55,999 bases of DNA from Croceivirga sp. Lineage in GTDB: Bacteria > Bacteroidota > Bacteroidia > Flavobacteriales > Flavobacteriaceae. Below are positions 9,897 through 18,529 of this stretch, one piece after another; the stretch's first letter is position 1; every line of letters starts with the position of its first letter. The stretch spans positions 1 to 55,999 of the forward strand of contig JANQQQ010000032.1 of assembly GCA_028284935.1 (NCBI GenBank), read 5' to 3'. The notes under the pieces are model-generated. The model worked only from the letters and a program-made list of their open reading frames with translations, was not told the DNA's origin and searched no databases. Made by a program: the position numbers and the translations under genes.

Positions 9897-10433
9897 TTGA
9901 AACTACTGGAAGCATTTAGCACTAAAGCCTTCCGTCCGAAAGCAGGGCACGATGGTACTTTAAAGCCCATCCATACCATAGAAATTAACAAATTGGATGG
10001 GCAACCCTTGCACCTTTCTTATTTTGAAGGGAAATATATTTTGATTGTAAATGTGGCTAGTAACTGCGGCTTTACTCCGCAGTATAAAGAACTGGAGCAA
10101 CTATACCAAGAGCACCAAGAACGTTTAATGGTCATTGGTGTACCCTGCAATCAATTCGGTTCGCAAGAACCAGGTTCAGCATCGGAAATCAAAAGTTTTT
10201 GTGAACGTAACTATGGGGTGAGTTTTATAATTACCGAAAAAATAGATGTAAAAGGCCCCACTCAACACCCCCTTTACCAATGGTTGACCCAGAAAGATTT
10301 AAATGGAAGAAAGAATAGTACCGTACGTTGGAACTTTCAAAAATACCTTATTGACCCTACAGGGCATCTGATTGATTTCTACTATTCCATTACTTCGCCA
10401 TCAAGTACTAAAATTACGAAAAAAATCATCTAA
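9897..10433 (+). CDS. Glutathione-peroxidase-family thiol peroxidase
   Basis: 178 residues from a TTG start. The peroxidatic Cys lies in NVASNCGFTPQYKEL, PCNQFGSQEPGS carries the conserved Gln, and VRWNFQKYLID carries the conserved Trp and Asn. These are the catalytic residues of the GPx family. Like most bacterial members it has Cys rather than Sec and probably uses thioredoxin. No ATG is available near the N-terminus, so TTG is the likely start. It is probably co-transcribed with folE. Whether it is cytosolic is not certain, but no signal peptide is seen. Confidence 0.9.
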   Translation: MKLLEAFSTKAFRPKAGHDGTLKPIHTIEINKLDGQPLHLSYFEGKYILIVNVASNCGFTPQYKELEQLYQEHQERLMVIGVPCNQFGSQEPGSASEIKSFCERNYGVSFIITEKIDVKGPTQHPLYQWLTQKDLNGRKNSTVRWNFQKYLIDPTGHLIDFYYSITSPSSTKITKKII

Positions 10434-10772
10434 AGCCTTCACCTAATGGTGTTTAAAAATGGATAGAACACCAAAAGCATCCAATCTCATAATACCATAC
10501 TTTAGGCGGAATTTTAAGAGCTCAAGGAAAAGTACATGGATTATAGGAACGATTCGGTATGACCAAGCAGTTTACCTATCTGACTACAGCTTTACGCCTT
10601 TGGTAGGAAGGACATACCACCTCCATGACAAAAAGGAGAACATAGACTTTTTATCCCTTCTTGGATGGCATGAACTCCATTTTGATTTCTTTGTCAGTTT
10701 TAGGTTACACTAGAACTTGATTTGGGAAAGGAGGGATAAGGCTATTTAATATCTAAGGATGAAATGAAAAAA
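10434..10772. other. Stretch without a convincing gene
   Basis: This gap between the peroxidase and the structured element holds only an 84-codon open frame (10459-10713, plus) with no recognisable motif and unusual composition. No terminator with a clear T-run was seen for the peroxidase gene. Nothing further can be supported. Confidence 0.5.
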
Positions 10773-10868
10773 GGGTGTCGAATGGTGGGTTAACCAACAA
10801 AAATACCCTCCAATTGATAACGTTTTCATAGCAATTTAGTTCCCTAAATGCACTCGCTTTCGACACCC
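10767..10868 (-). ncRNA. Possible structured RNA or long terminator on the minus strand
   Basis: A perfect 10-bp inverted repeat (GGGTGTCGAA at 10773-10782, TTCGACACCC at 10859-10868) encloses 76 bases. Inside is a 6-bp hairpin (ATTTAG/CTAAAT, 10834-10849) and a GGTTAACC palindrome. Read on the minus strand, the closing arm is followed by six T (10767-10772), as in an intrinsic terminator. It lies 6 bases after the stop of the small Lys-rich gene. It could be that gene's multi-branched 3' UTR terminator or a ~100-nt small RNA. It does not fit a tRNA or tmRNA. Confidence 0.4.
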
Positions 10869-10874
10869 TAATTT

Positions 10875-11096
10875 TTATATGGTCAATCGACCTTTAAGCC
10901 TTTTATCGATTTTCCTTTTTTTCTCTGTGATGCGCTTCATGGCATCCATCAAGGTTGAATCTTTGGTCTTTTTATAAATTTCATTAATGGCCAGCACTAA
11001 CTCCTTTGCACGTCTTGATGCTTTGACCCGGTCACTAGTGGACATATGACTCATTTTCATTTTCTCGAACTCTTGGGCTTGCACTAACAAATCCAT
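10875..11096 (-). CDS. Small Lys-rich protein of unknown function
   Basis: 73 residues from the ATG at 11096, all predicted helix, with a basic C-terminal half (ITEKKRKIDKRLKGRLTI). No family was recognised. Longer starts at 11135 or 11150 are rejected because a promoter-like TAAATTTA (11120-11127) with TTG 20 bases upstream would lie inside them. The gene diverges from the membrane protein at 11277 and ends just before the structured RNA element. The charge pattern would suit nucleic-acid binding, but that is speculation. Confidence 0.6.
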   Translation of the reverse strand: MDLLVQAQEFEKMKMSHMSTSDRVKASRRAKELVLAINEIYKKTKDSTLMDAMKRITEKKRKIDKRLKGRLTI

Positions 11097-11103
11097 TATA
11101 ATA

Positions 11104-11150
11104 ATGTTTAATGTTTTTGTAAATTTATTAAACATTTTTGCTTTTTGCAA
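11104..11150 (-). promoter_or_regulatory. Putative promoter with inverted repeat for the small Lys-rich gene
   Basis: Reading leftward, TTG at 11150-11148 is followed after 20 bases by TAAATTTA (11127-11120), close to the Bacteroidota -33 TTG and -7 TAnnTTTG pattern. The -7 box lies between the arms of a 9-bp inverted repeat, ATGTTTAAT (11104-11112) and ATTAAACAT (11127-11135), which could be an operator. Predicted start of RNA is ~15 bases before the ATG at 11096. Confidence 0.45.
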
Positions 11151-11276
11151 TGTAAACCTACCCTGGAATCGTTATTTGACAGGACTTTAACATCAGTGTT
11201 TAATAAACCGTAAAATTTTAGTTGCCCGGACCCAAAACACTTGAACAGAATAAAAAAGGGGAGTACTTCCCAAAAA

Positions 11277-12203
11277 ATGACATTTATGAAAAAAAATGCC
11301 ACTTTAATGAACAAGATCTTCGAAAGCCTACTTTCCAACGAATCGAAAAAAATTAGTGAAAAAGTCACCTTATCCGTTGCCATTGCAAGTTATCTAATTC
11401 ACCTTGCATTGATTTTCTTGGTCCAACAAGAGCTAATTGACCTGGATTCCAAATTTTTCAAAAATCCAATTGCAGCCATTTATACCCCATTTTCTTTTGT
11501 ACTGATTTATGAGGTGTATTTGTTAATTTTCTTTCTACCCAAATCCATTTCCTCCTATATTGGCAAACAATATGAAATCATTACATTAATTGTAATTAGA
11601 CGAATATTCAAGGATCTCTCCCAACTTGAACTTTCTTCTGATTGGTTTACTATTAAAAACGATCTGCAGTTTACCTATGATGTATTTTCCTCCTTACTAT
11701 TATTCTTTTTCATCTATTTGTTTTACTCGATGATGAATAGAAAGGAAACTGAAAGTGAATTACATAAAAAGTCTCCTGAAAAAGCCAGTGTTAAACGGTT
11801 TATTGAACTTAAAAAGGGGATAGCCTCTTTTTTGGTTCCCATATTAATAGGTTTAGGGATATATACCTTTTACAATTGGACCTACGCTATCATTACGAAT
11901 TATGAAAATGGTGGCACTTCATTTTCTGATATCAATGATATCTTCTTTGATGAATTCTTTACTGTACTGATTATCGTTGATGTCTTGTTGCTCTTGGCTT
12001 CTTTTTACTATTCAGATAAGTTTCATAAAATCATAAGAAACTCGGGGTTTGCCATTTCCACGATTTTAATCAAAATCTCCTTTACGGTTGATGGAATTGT
12101 GAACAATGCACTTATTCTAAGTGCCGTCCTTTTTGGGATACTTGTGCTATTTATCCACAACAGGTTTGAAATTGATTTGCAAAAGGTAGTTGTCAACAAC
12201 TAA
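11277..12203 (+). CDS. Multi-pass membrane protein of unknown function
   Basis: 308 residues from the ATG at 11277 (in-frame TTG at 11241 and ATG at 11286 are alternatives). About seven hydrophobic segments alternate with charged loops, including a Glu/Lys-rich loop near the middle (RKETESELHKKSPEKAS). No motif was recognised. Its 3' end touches the convergent response-regulator gene by 4 bases. It stands alone, and the neighbours give no clue to its role. Confidence 0.75.
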   Translation: MTFMKKNATLMNKIFESLLSNESKKISEKVTLSVAIASYLIHLALIFLVQQELIDLDSKFFKNPIAAIYTPFSFVLIYEVYLLIFFLPKSISSYIGKQYEIITLIVIRRIFKDLSQLELSSDWFTIKNDLQFTYDVFSSLLLFFFIYLFYSMMNRKETESELHKKSPEKASVKRFIELKKGIASFLVPILIGLGIYTFYNWTYAIITNYENGGTSFSDINDIFFDEFFTVLIIVDVLLLLASFYYSDKFHKIIRNSGFAISTILIKISFTVDGIVNNALILSAVLFGILVLFIHNRFEIDLQKVVVNN

Positions 12204-12604
12204 GCTTCTCTCGTTTCAAAAATTTTTTCCAATCGATTTCGTGTCAACGGCTTGTCAATATATCCCAGGACCAGGGGATGATTTTGTGCCAACTCCCTGT
12301 CCTCAGCCTTACCGAAAGCGGAAAGAATATAGATTTCTGGAATGGAGTGGTGTCTTAAGAGTTTTTGCAATGCCTCCAAAAACCCCCACCCGTCCATTTC
12401 ATCCAACCCAAGATCTAGAAAAATAAGCTCCGGTAAAGCCTCATTCTCCATAATTCGTTTTTGAAAAGCTTCAAGGGCCACTTCTGCTGAATCAAAGGTG
12501 GAGATGGTAAAGGTCTCTTTGGCAAATTGTTCCAAACAATAGCGGGAAGCAAACTGGGAGACCATATCATCTTCTATGATACAAATGGAGTACGTTTTCT
12601 TAAT
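12200..12604 (-). CDS. Single-domain response regulator (CheY-like receiver), non-AUG start
   Basis: Receiver domain with phospho-acceptor Asp in LIFLDLGLDEMDGW, the switch Ser in LSAFGK and the invariant Lys in YIDKPLT. No output domain. The first ATG (12565) would delete beta-strand 1 and the acidic pair. The frame upstream reads KKTYSICIIEDD, the classic receiver start, up to an in-frame stop. The only possible starts there are ATT (12604 or 12607) or CTG (12613); ATT at 12604 is used here. It lies 39 bases after the YeeE/YedE gene and may be the operon's last gene. No partner kinase is adjacent. Confidence 0.85.
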   Translation of the reverse strand: MKKTYSICIIEDDMVSQFASRYCLEQFAKETFTISTFDSAEVALEAFQKRIMENEALPELIFLDLGLDEMDGWGFLEALQKLLRHHSIPEIYILSAFGKAEDRELAQNHPLVLGYIDKPLTRNRLEKIFETREA

Positions 12605-12643
12605 AATCGGCAGTTTTACGGGACAAAACTACAACAGAATTGT

Positions 12644-13057
12644 TCAATGCGGCAATTTTGACCTCAGCAGACCGTAGCAGAAGGTTCCCAAAACAGCACT
12701 CAGCAATACCACAAGAATGGGCCAATACCCTGCTCCTACCAAGACGTAAATAGGCCCTGGACAAGCCCCGGCCAAGGCCCAACCCAAACCAAAAAGGCTT
12801 CCCCCGATGATATAACGGACATATCCTTTTGCCTTTGGTTGAATAGTAATCTTTTCTCCAAAAAACGATTTGGTATTGGTTTTTTTAATCCATTGAATAA
12901 ACACCACCCCTACCACCAAGGCCGAGCCTATGATGCCATACATGTGAAAACTATCAAACTGGAACATCTCATAAATGCGGAACCAAGATGCGGCTTCCGA
13001 TTTGAACATTACAATTCCAAAAAAAATACCCACCAAAAGATATAGTATACTTCGCAT
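12644..13057 (-). CDS. YeeE/YedE-family half transporter (DUF6691 type)
   Basis: 137 residues with four hydrophobic segments and the signature GWALAGACPGPIYVLVGAG, whose Cys matches the sulfur-relay Cys of YeeE/YedE thiosulfate channels. In Bacteroidota the family is often split into two short proteins encoded side by side, and the partner gene ends 3 bases upstream. The pair probably moves thiosulfate or another sulfur species across the inner membrane. It belongs to the RND pump operon whose promoter carries the GTAAC-N4-GTTAC site. Confidence 0.88.
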   Translation of the reverse strand: MRSILYLLVGIFFGIVMFKSEAASWFRIYEMFQFDSFHMYGIIGSALVVGVVFIQWIKKTNTKSFFGEKITIQPKAKGYVRYIIGGSLFGLGWALAGACPGPIYVLVGAGYWPILVVLLSAVLGTFCYGLLRSKLPH

Positions 13058-13060
13058 GGC

Positions 13061-13618
13061 CTAAAAGATTAAGGGAAATAGCAGATGCACCATAATCAAT
13101 CCTCCTGCAAAAAAGCCAATGACTGCTATCAACGAGGGAAGTTGCAGGTCACTCAATCCGGAAATGGCATGACCAGATGTGCAGCCCCCAGCATAACGGG
13201 CGCCAAAGCCAACCAAAAAACCACCAACAATTAAAATGAGTAAGGTTTTGGGTTCTGAAAGGGATTCAACGGAGAATAGTTCCGTGGGCAAATAGGCTTC
13301 ATTATTGCTTTTAACGCCCAGTAGTTCCAGTTTTTCAACAGTCGTATCACTTATAGCTACCTGACTATCGTAGGATAGGTAGTTAGCGGCGATAAAGCCC
13401 CCAAGTATTGCCCCGACTACCACGATCAAGTTCCATCTACGGGGCTGTGTGTCCACCTTAAAATAATCCGCAAATCTCCCCGCTCCTCCCATGGAACAAA
13501 GGGTTTCAAGATTTGAGGACATTCCAAAACGCTTGCCCAACAGTATCAAAACGGTCATGGTCATGGCGATTAAAGGTCCAGAGACATACCAAGGCCAAGG
13601 TTCATATAGTATTTCCAT
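13061..13618 (-). CDS. YeeE/YedE-family half transporter
   Basis: 185 residues from the ATG at 13618 (MEILYEPWPWYVSGP); an upstream TTG at 13663 adds an atypical tail. Contains GKRFGMSSNLETLCSMGG and GFGARYAGGCTSGHAISGL, the conserved Cys motifs of the N-terminal YeeE/YedE half, and about five membrane segments. With the following gene it reconstitutes a full YeeE/YedE-like sulfur transporter. A large polar loop between helices 2 and 3 (KLELLGVKSNNEAYLP) is probably on the outer face. Confidence 0.9.
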   Translation of the reverse strand: MEILYEPWPWYVSGPLIAMTMTVLILLGKRFGMSSNLETLCSMGGAGRFADYFKVDTQPRRWNLIVVVGAILGGFIAANYLSYDSQVAISDTTVEKLELLGVKSNNEAYLPTELFSVESLSEPKTLLILIVGGFLVGFGARYAGGCTSGHAISGLSDLQLPSLIAVIGFFAGGLIMVHLLFPLIF

Positions 13619-13706
13619 AGTTTTTTGTTTTTTACAAAAATGCACAAATAACCGCAGAAACATCCCTTGGCCTTGGTCGTAAGCCTACACCTGACAAATG
13701 GGAAAA

Positions 13707-13892
13707 CTAATCCTTTACCCCAAATTTCTTTAAAATGTCCTCCATTAAGCACCATTTGGTCATGGATGATTGGAGCAAATTAGCCCCTACAAATGCAGTA
13801 AACCATAGCCAATTTTGGTTCACATAAATGGCCAATACCAGACTGATCAAAATAAAACTTCCAGCGATGGCCCGTATTACCCTATTTCTCAT
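13707..13892 (-). CDS. DUF2892 small membrane protein
   Basis: 61 residues. MRNRVIRAIAGSFILISL is the start of the DUF2892 (YgaP membrane) domain, with two closely spaced helices. In other bacteria this domain is fused or adjacent to rhodanese, so it marks sulfur-handling membrane complexes. Its start overlaps the PII-like gene's stop by 4 bases (ATGA), so the two are translationally coupled. A second DUF2892 protein is encoded at 20645. Confidence 0.85.
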   Translation of the reverse strand: MRNRVIRAIAGSFILISLVLAIYVNQNWLWFTAFVGANLLQSSMTKWCLMEDILKKFGVKD

Positions 13893-14215
13893 ATTCCAAT
13901 TATTTCAAGGTTAAACAAACGTTCAATGGGCAACTCCACTGCCCTGATGAAGTTTTTGGTCTTTATTTTTTGATTGATTTCGTTAATGAGTTCAAAAAGG
14001 TGGTCAACCTTTTTCGTTTCAGTAAATGAAAAGAAAAGGCTTGAGGATGCTCCCGAACGTTCACTTGGGAACCAACTACGGTCCCTTAGTGCAGTTGGGA
14101 TGTTTTTGTATCCTTCAATTTGCGAACTACTAAAATTGTCTATTCCAACTAATTTGAGCATTTCCAACACCTTCTTTTCATATTCTTCGGCAGTGGTGAT
14201 AATAACCATCTTCAT
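13889..14215 (-). CDS. PII-like small signalling protein linked to an RND pump
   Basis: 108 residues with the beta-alpha-beta repeat of the PII/GlnB-like fold: MKMVIITTAEEYEKKVLEML, then a glycine and serine-rich T-loop-like stretch (WFPSERSGASSSLFF), then a second half. It lacks the classical uridylylated Tyr loop of GlnB. It lies 3 bases after the RND permease stop. Comparable PII-like proteins (for example DUF3240 next to CzcA pumps) are known beside RND exporters. A role in sensing a ligand and gating or regulating the pump is inferred. Confidence 0.7.
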   Translation of the reverse strand: MKMVIITTAEEYEKKVLEMLKLVGIDNFSSSQIEGYKNIPTALRDRSWFPSERSGASSSLFFSFTETKKVDHLFELINEINQKIKTKNFIRAVELPIERLFNLEIIGI

Positions 14216-14218
14216 CTC

Positions 14219-17200
14219 TTACGCCTTATAGTTTTTTCGTTCCATCATATAATACACCAAGGGTACGACGAGCAAGGTCAAAAATGTGGAGGCTATAGTG
14301 CCTCCCATCAATGAAATGGCCAATCCTTGGAAAATAGGATCAAACAAAATGACGAAAGCACCAATGACCACGGTCCCCGCTGTCAGTAAAATAGGGGTTG
14401 TCCTAACCGCACCCGCTTCAATCACAGCTTGTTTAAGCGGTATCCCTTCATTCAAACGAAGGTTGACAAAATCAATAAGCAGCACCGAATTACGCACCAT
14501 AATCCCTGCTAGGGCAATCATCCCAATAAATGAAGTTGCCGTGAAGAAGGCTCCAAGCAACCAATGTCCCAAAACAATCCCCACCAAGGAAAGAGGTATG
14601 GCCACCATCATGACCATAGGTGCCTTAAAGTTTTGGAACCAACCTACAATCAACATATAGATGATTATGATGACCCCTAAAAAGGCAATCCCCAAATCGC
14701 GAAAAACCTCAAGTGTTATTTGCCATTCGCCGTCCCATTTCACGGTAAAATCATCTTGGTATTGAGGCTGTTCCATGTACAGTTCGTTTATGGCGTAACC
14801 ATCTGGAAGTTCAATAGTGTTCAGCCTATCGGTCATTCCCAAAATGGCGTACACGGGGCTTTCCAAGGCTCCCGCCATATCTGACATTACGTAGACCACC
14901 CTCTTTTGATTCTTGCGATAGATACTTTTAGGCTTGATGTTCTCTTCTATCGCCACCAAATCTCCGATGGGGTACATTTGGCCGTTTTTGGAAGCCACTT
15001 TCACCTGCATAAGTTCATTAAGGCTTGAACGATTTTTTTCTTCAGTGGTCAAGATTACCCCTATTTGGTCATAGGCATTGGTCTGGTAGACATGGGTTAC
15101 GGGATTTTCCGAAAGTACCATATTCATGGTCTGCACAATCTGCATGGTATTGATCCCATACAGCATGGCCTTTTCCTTGTCCACAACGAAATCAAACTGT
15201 TTTTGGTCGCTTTCCACCATCCAGTCCACATCGACCACATCAGGAGTCTGGTTCAAAATGGTCCGTACTTTACCAGCCACGTTTATTTGCCCCTCATAAT
15301 CAGGTCCGTAGATTTCAGCAACTATAGTAGATAACACGGGTGGCCCTGGCGGCACCTCTACAATCTTTACATTAGCATTGTGCCTTTTGGCAATTTCCTG
15401 AATGGGTCTTCGAAATTTTTTGGCAATGGCATGGCTCTGGATACTTCGATCGTGCTTATCGATTAAGTTGACTTGAATATCGGCCACATTGCTTCCTTTT
15501 CTCAAATCATAATGGCGTACCAATCCATTAAAGGTGATGGGAGCTGAAGTGCCCACGTATGACTGATAGTCAACAACTTCTTGCTGTGCTGCCAAATAGG
15601 TGGCAATCTCTTTGGATACCACCGCCGTGCGCTCCAAGGTAGTCCCCTCTGGCATATCAATGACCACTTGAAATTCGTTCTTATTATCGAACGGAAGCAT
15701 TTTTACGGCCACGGTTTTGGTAAAGAACAAGGCTACCGAAGCCAACAACAGCACTACAGTAACACCCAAGAACAACCACCTTTTTCTTTTATTTTCTATC
15801 AAAGGGCGCTCAAAACGCTCGTACAATCTATAAATGACCGTATCCTGAACGGTCTTGGGGTCTTGTTCCTTTTCTCCACTGGTTTTTTCTTTTTCACGTA
15901 GGAAAAGGTACCCTAGATATGGTGTAATGGTCAATGCCACAAAAAGGGAAAGGAGCATGGCTATGGAAGCCCCAATGGGCATGGGCGACATATAAGGTCC
16001 CATTAAACCCGACACGAAGGCCATGGGCAACACGGATGCAATCACCGTAAAAGTTGCCAAAATGGTAGGATTGCCCACTTCATTAATAGCATAGAGGGCA
16101 GCATCTTTGAAAGGCAGCCGTTTCATCTTAAAATGGCGGTGCATGTTTTCCGCAATGATGATGGAATCATCCACGACGATTCCCGTAACAAATACCAAGG
16201 CAAAAAGCGTGATCCTGTTCAATGTATAATCCAATAGGTAATAGCTCAACAAGGTAAGGGCAAAGGTGATGGGTACCGATAGAAAAACGACCAAACCGCC
16301 ACGCCAACCCATAGCCAGCATCACAACAAAAGTGACCGCGATTATGGCCCCGATCAAGTGCAGTAACAGTTCAGAGACCTTTTGGGAGGCGGTTTCGCCA
16401 TAGTTACGGGTCACGGCCACCTGTACATCATTGGTCAGTAAGGTCTTTCTTAGGTGTTCTACCTTATCGAGTACCACATCGGCAATCTTCATAGCATCGG
16501 CGCCTTTTCGCTTTGCTATGGAAATGGTCACCGCGGGATATTCCGAAGGAAATTCGTCTTGCAAACTGCTGCTGGCGGCTCCATAACCAAACGAAACATA
16601 GTTCTTGGACAATTCTGGTCCATCGACAATCGTTGCCACCTGTTTTAGGTACACAGGTTGATTACCATTGGTGCCCACAACCAAATGTTCCAAATCTTCC
16701 TTGGATTCCAGAAACCTTCCCGTAGTCACATGAAATTCCGTATCATTGGAAACAAATGTACCTGCATTCATCTGACTGTGATTGACCTGGATCATTTGGG
16801 CCACCATAAGAAAATCAAGACCAAGTCCCGATAGTTTGTCCTTATCCATGACCACCCTGAACTGCCGCTTCCTGCCTCCAATCTTTTTGGTAATGGAAAT
16901 ATCGTTCACTTTTTCAATCTCATTGATAAGCTCATCTGAAATCTGACCCAGTTGATGGTCATCATATATATCGCTCCAAAGCGTGAGACCCAACATGGGG
17001 ACATCATCTATGGCCCTCGTCTTTACCAAAGGCATGGTAACCCCTTCGGGCATTTGGTCCATGTGCTTGTTAATCTCATCGTACAATCTTACCAAAGAGC
17101 GCTCGATGTCTTCCCCAACATAAAATTGCACAATCACCATCCCAGCTTCATTCATGGATGTGGAGTACACATATTCCACTCCTTTAATATTCGATATGAT

Positions 17201-17422
17201 TTTTTCCAGGGGTTTGGTTATTCTGGATTCCACCTCGGTAGGATTGGCTCCGGGATAGCCCACAAAAATGTCGGCCATGGGAACATCTATCTGGGGTTCT
17301 TCTTCGCGTGGGATCAAAAAGGAGCTGTACACCCCGATGACCATAAAAACAATCATCAGAAGCACGGTCAATTTAGATGTCAAGAACCCTTTCGCAATTT
17401 TACCTGCTAAACCTTCTTTCAT
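14219..17422 (-). CDS. RND-family efflux pump inner-membrane permease
   Basis: 1067 residues, the full AcrB/CzcA architecture of two repeats, each with six membrane helices and a large periplasmic loop. LIPREEEPQIDVP near residue 35 and VTGIVVDDSIIIAEN in helix 4, with the two Asp of the proton relay, are seen; GMIALAGIMVRNSVLLIDF is the second-half counterpart. The pump works with the adaptor and TolC encoded just upstream. Substrate is unknown. The sulfur-related operon partners make a thiol, polysulfide or metal-thiolate cargo plausible, but drugs or bile-like compounds are also possible. Confidence 0.95.
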   Translation of the reverse strand: MKEGLAGKIAKGFLTSKLTVLLMIVFMVIGVYSSFLIPREEEPQIDVPMADIFVGYPGANPTEVESRITKPLEKIISNIKGVEYVYSTSMNEAGMVIVQFYVGEDIERSLVRLYDEINKHMDQMPEGVTMPLVKTRAIDDVPMLGLTLWSDIYDDHQLGQISDELINEIEKVNDISITKKIGGRKRQFRVVMDKDKLSGLGLDFLMVAQMIQVNHSQMNAGTFVSNDTEFHVTTGRFLESKEDLEHLVVGTNGNQPVYLKQVATIVDGPELSKNYVSFGYGAASSSLQDEFPSEYPAVTISIAKRKGADAMKIADVVLDKVEHLRKTLLTNDVQVAVTRNYGETASQKVSELLLHLIGAIIAVTFVVMLAMGWRGGLVVFLSVPITFALTLLSYYLLDYTLNRITLFALVFVTGIVVDDSIIIAENMHRHFKMKRLPFKDAALYAINEVGNPTILATFTVIASVLPMAFVSGLMGPYMSPMPIGASIAMLLSLFVALTITPYLGYLFLREKEKTSGEKEQDPKTVQDTVIYRLYERFERPLIENKRKRWLFLGVTVVLLLASVALFFTKTVAVKMLPFDNKNEFQVVIDMPEGTTLERTAVVSKEIATYLAAQQEVVDYQSYVGTSAPITFNGLVRHYDLRKGSNVADIQVNLIDKHDRSIQSHAIAKKFRRPIQEIAKRHNANVKIVEVPPGPPVLSTIVAEIYGPDYEGQINVAGKVRTILNQTPDVVDVDWMVESDQKQFDFVVDKEKAMLYGINTMQIVQTMNMVLSENPVTHVYQTNAYDQIGVILTTEEKNRSSLNELMQVKVASKNGQMYPIGDLVAIEENIKPKSIYRKNQKRVVYVMSDMAGALESPVYAILGMTDRLNTIELPDGYAINELYMEQPQYQDDFTVKWDGEWQITLEVFRDLGIAFLGVIIIIYMLIVGWFQNFKAPMVMMVAIPLSLVGIVLGHWLLGAFFTATSFIGMIALAGIMVRNSVLLIDFVNLRLNEGIPLKQAVIEAGAVRTTPILLTAGTVVIGAFVILFDPIFQGLAISLMGGTIASTFLTLLVVPLVYYMMERKNYKA

Positions 17423-17431
17423 GCTCCAAGA

Positions 17432-18529
17432 TTATTGAATGGCCACTTTGGCCCCGTTGAACAATTTTCCCTCTGAGGAAACAATATAGGTCTCCCCTAT
17501 TGCCAATCCCGAAAGAACCTCTACCTCATCCCCAATGACATTGCCTAAACGCAACCATCGTAAAATGGCCGTATTGTTGGGCCCAATGGTGTAAATACCG
17601 TTCAACTGTCCCTTTTCCACCAAGACTGTTTTGGGGATACTGATTGTAGCACTTTCTTGTCCAGCACTACTCGCTGCAAAAGAAACGGTGGCGAACATAC
17701 CAGAACGCACTTCTTCAGGAGGATTGTCTAAAAGTACTTTCGCAAAGTATTGTCCTCCCGAGAATTGGGCCGATGAACTCAACTCCGTTAATTTTCCCTT
17801 TATCGATGCATCCAAAGCCTTGACAAGAACATTGGCTTCTGTGCCAACCTTCAATTGATTGATCTGGTTCTCTGCCACTCTTGCCTCAACTTCAAAAGCA
17901 CCAGGAGCTTCAATACTGACCAGTGGCTTTCCAGGATTTGCCATGGTGCCCTCATCCACGTGCGTATTGATGATCATGCCACTGAACGGTGCGCGAATGT
18001 TGGCGTATGCAAATTGGGCATCTACCTCGTTCATCATCTGCTGTGCCGCTTCGTATCGAGCTTTTGCCATTTCAAAACGGGAGGTCATATCGTCCAACTC
18101 TTTTTGAGAGGCACTATTTTGATTAAACAGATTTACGAACCTTTGATAGTCTTTCTCAGCATTCTGAAAACCAGCCTTAGCTTCCAATATTGACGCTTCA
18201 GCCTGTGCCTTTTTAGCTTGCAAATCCACATTTTTAATTGCCACCAAAAGTTGTCCTTTAGTCACTTTTTGACCGACCTTAACTGGAATGCGTTGCACAA
18301 AACCCATCATTCGGGTACTGAGTGTCGCACTCTTTGTTGCAGTAATCTGTCCGCTTCCCGCATTAAAATAACCGCTGTCCAAGGTTTCGACTTTTGCCAC
18401 TTTAACGGCAATGATTTCTTGTTCTGCTTGGTCGGGAGATGTATCACTGCCACACCCCACTAACATAGCTGTTGCAAGTCCAAAAGGCAGCGTAGTTTTT
18501 ATAATCTCTAATACCTTATTCATGGTCAT
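17432..18529 (-). CDS. RND efflux periplasmic adaptor lipoprotein (HlyD/MFP family)
   Basis: 365 residues. The N-terminal lipobox (AMLVGCGS) anchors it to the inner membrane. Then come the split lipoyl half-motifs (GFVQRIPVKVGQKVTKGQLL and FAYANIRAPFSGMIINTHVD), a coiled-coil hairpin between them, a beta-barrel and a membrane-proximal domain. It bridges pump and TolC. Its ATG overlaps the TolC stop by 1 base, and the RND gene follows 9 bases later. An ATG at 18523 is an alternative start. Confidence 0.93.
   Translation of the reverse strand: MTMNKVLEIIKTTLPFGLATAMLVGCGSDTSPDQAEQEIIAVKVAKVETLDSGYFNAGSGQITATKSATLSTRMMGFVQRIPVKVGQKVTKGQLLVAIKNVDLQAKKAQAEASILEAKAGFQNAEKDYQRFVNLFNQNSASQKELDDMTSRFEMAKARYEAAQQMMNEVDAQFAYANIRAPFSGMIINTHVDEGTMANPGKPLVSIEAPGAFEVEARVAENQINQLKVGTEANVLVKALDASIKGKLTELSSSAQFSGGQYFAKVLLDNPPEEVRSGMFATVSFAASSAGQESATISIPKTVLVEKGQLNGIYTIGPNNTAILRWLRLGNVIGDEVEVLSGLAIGETYIVSSEGKLFNGAKVAIQ

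Noticed and set aside
10459-10713. 84-codon open frame on the plus strand
   Set aside because: No motif, no neighbour logic and odd composition; it reads like random frame in an intergenic gap.
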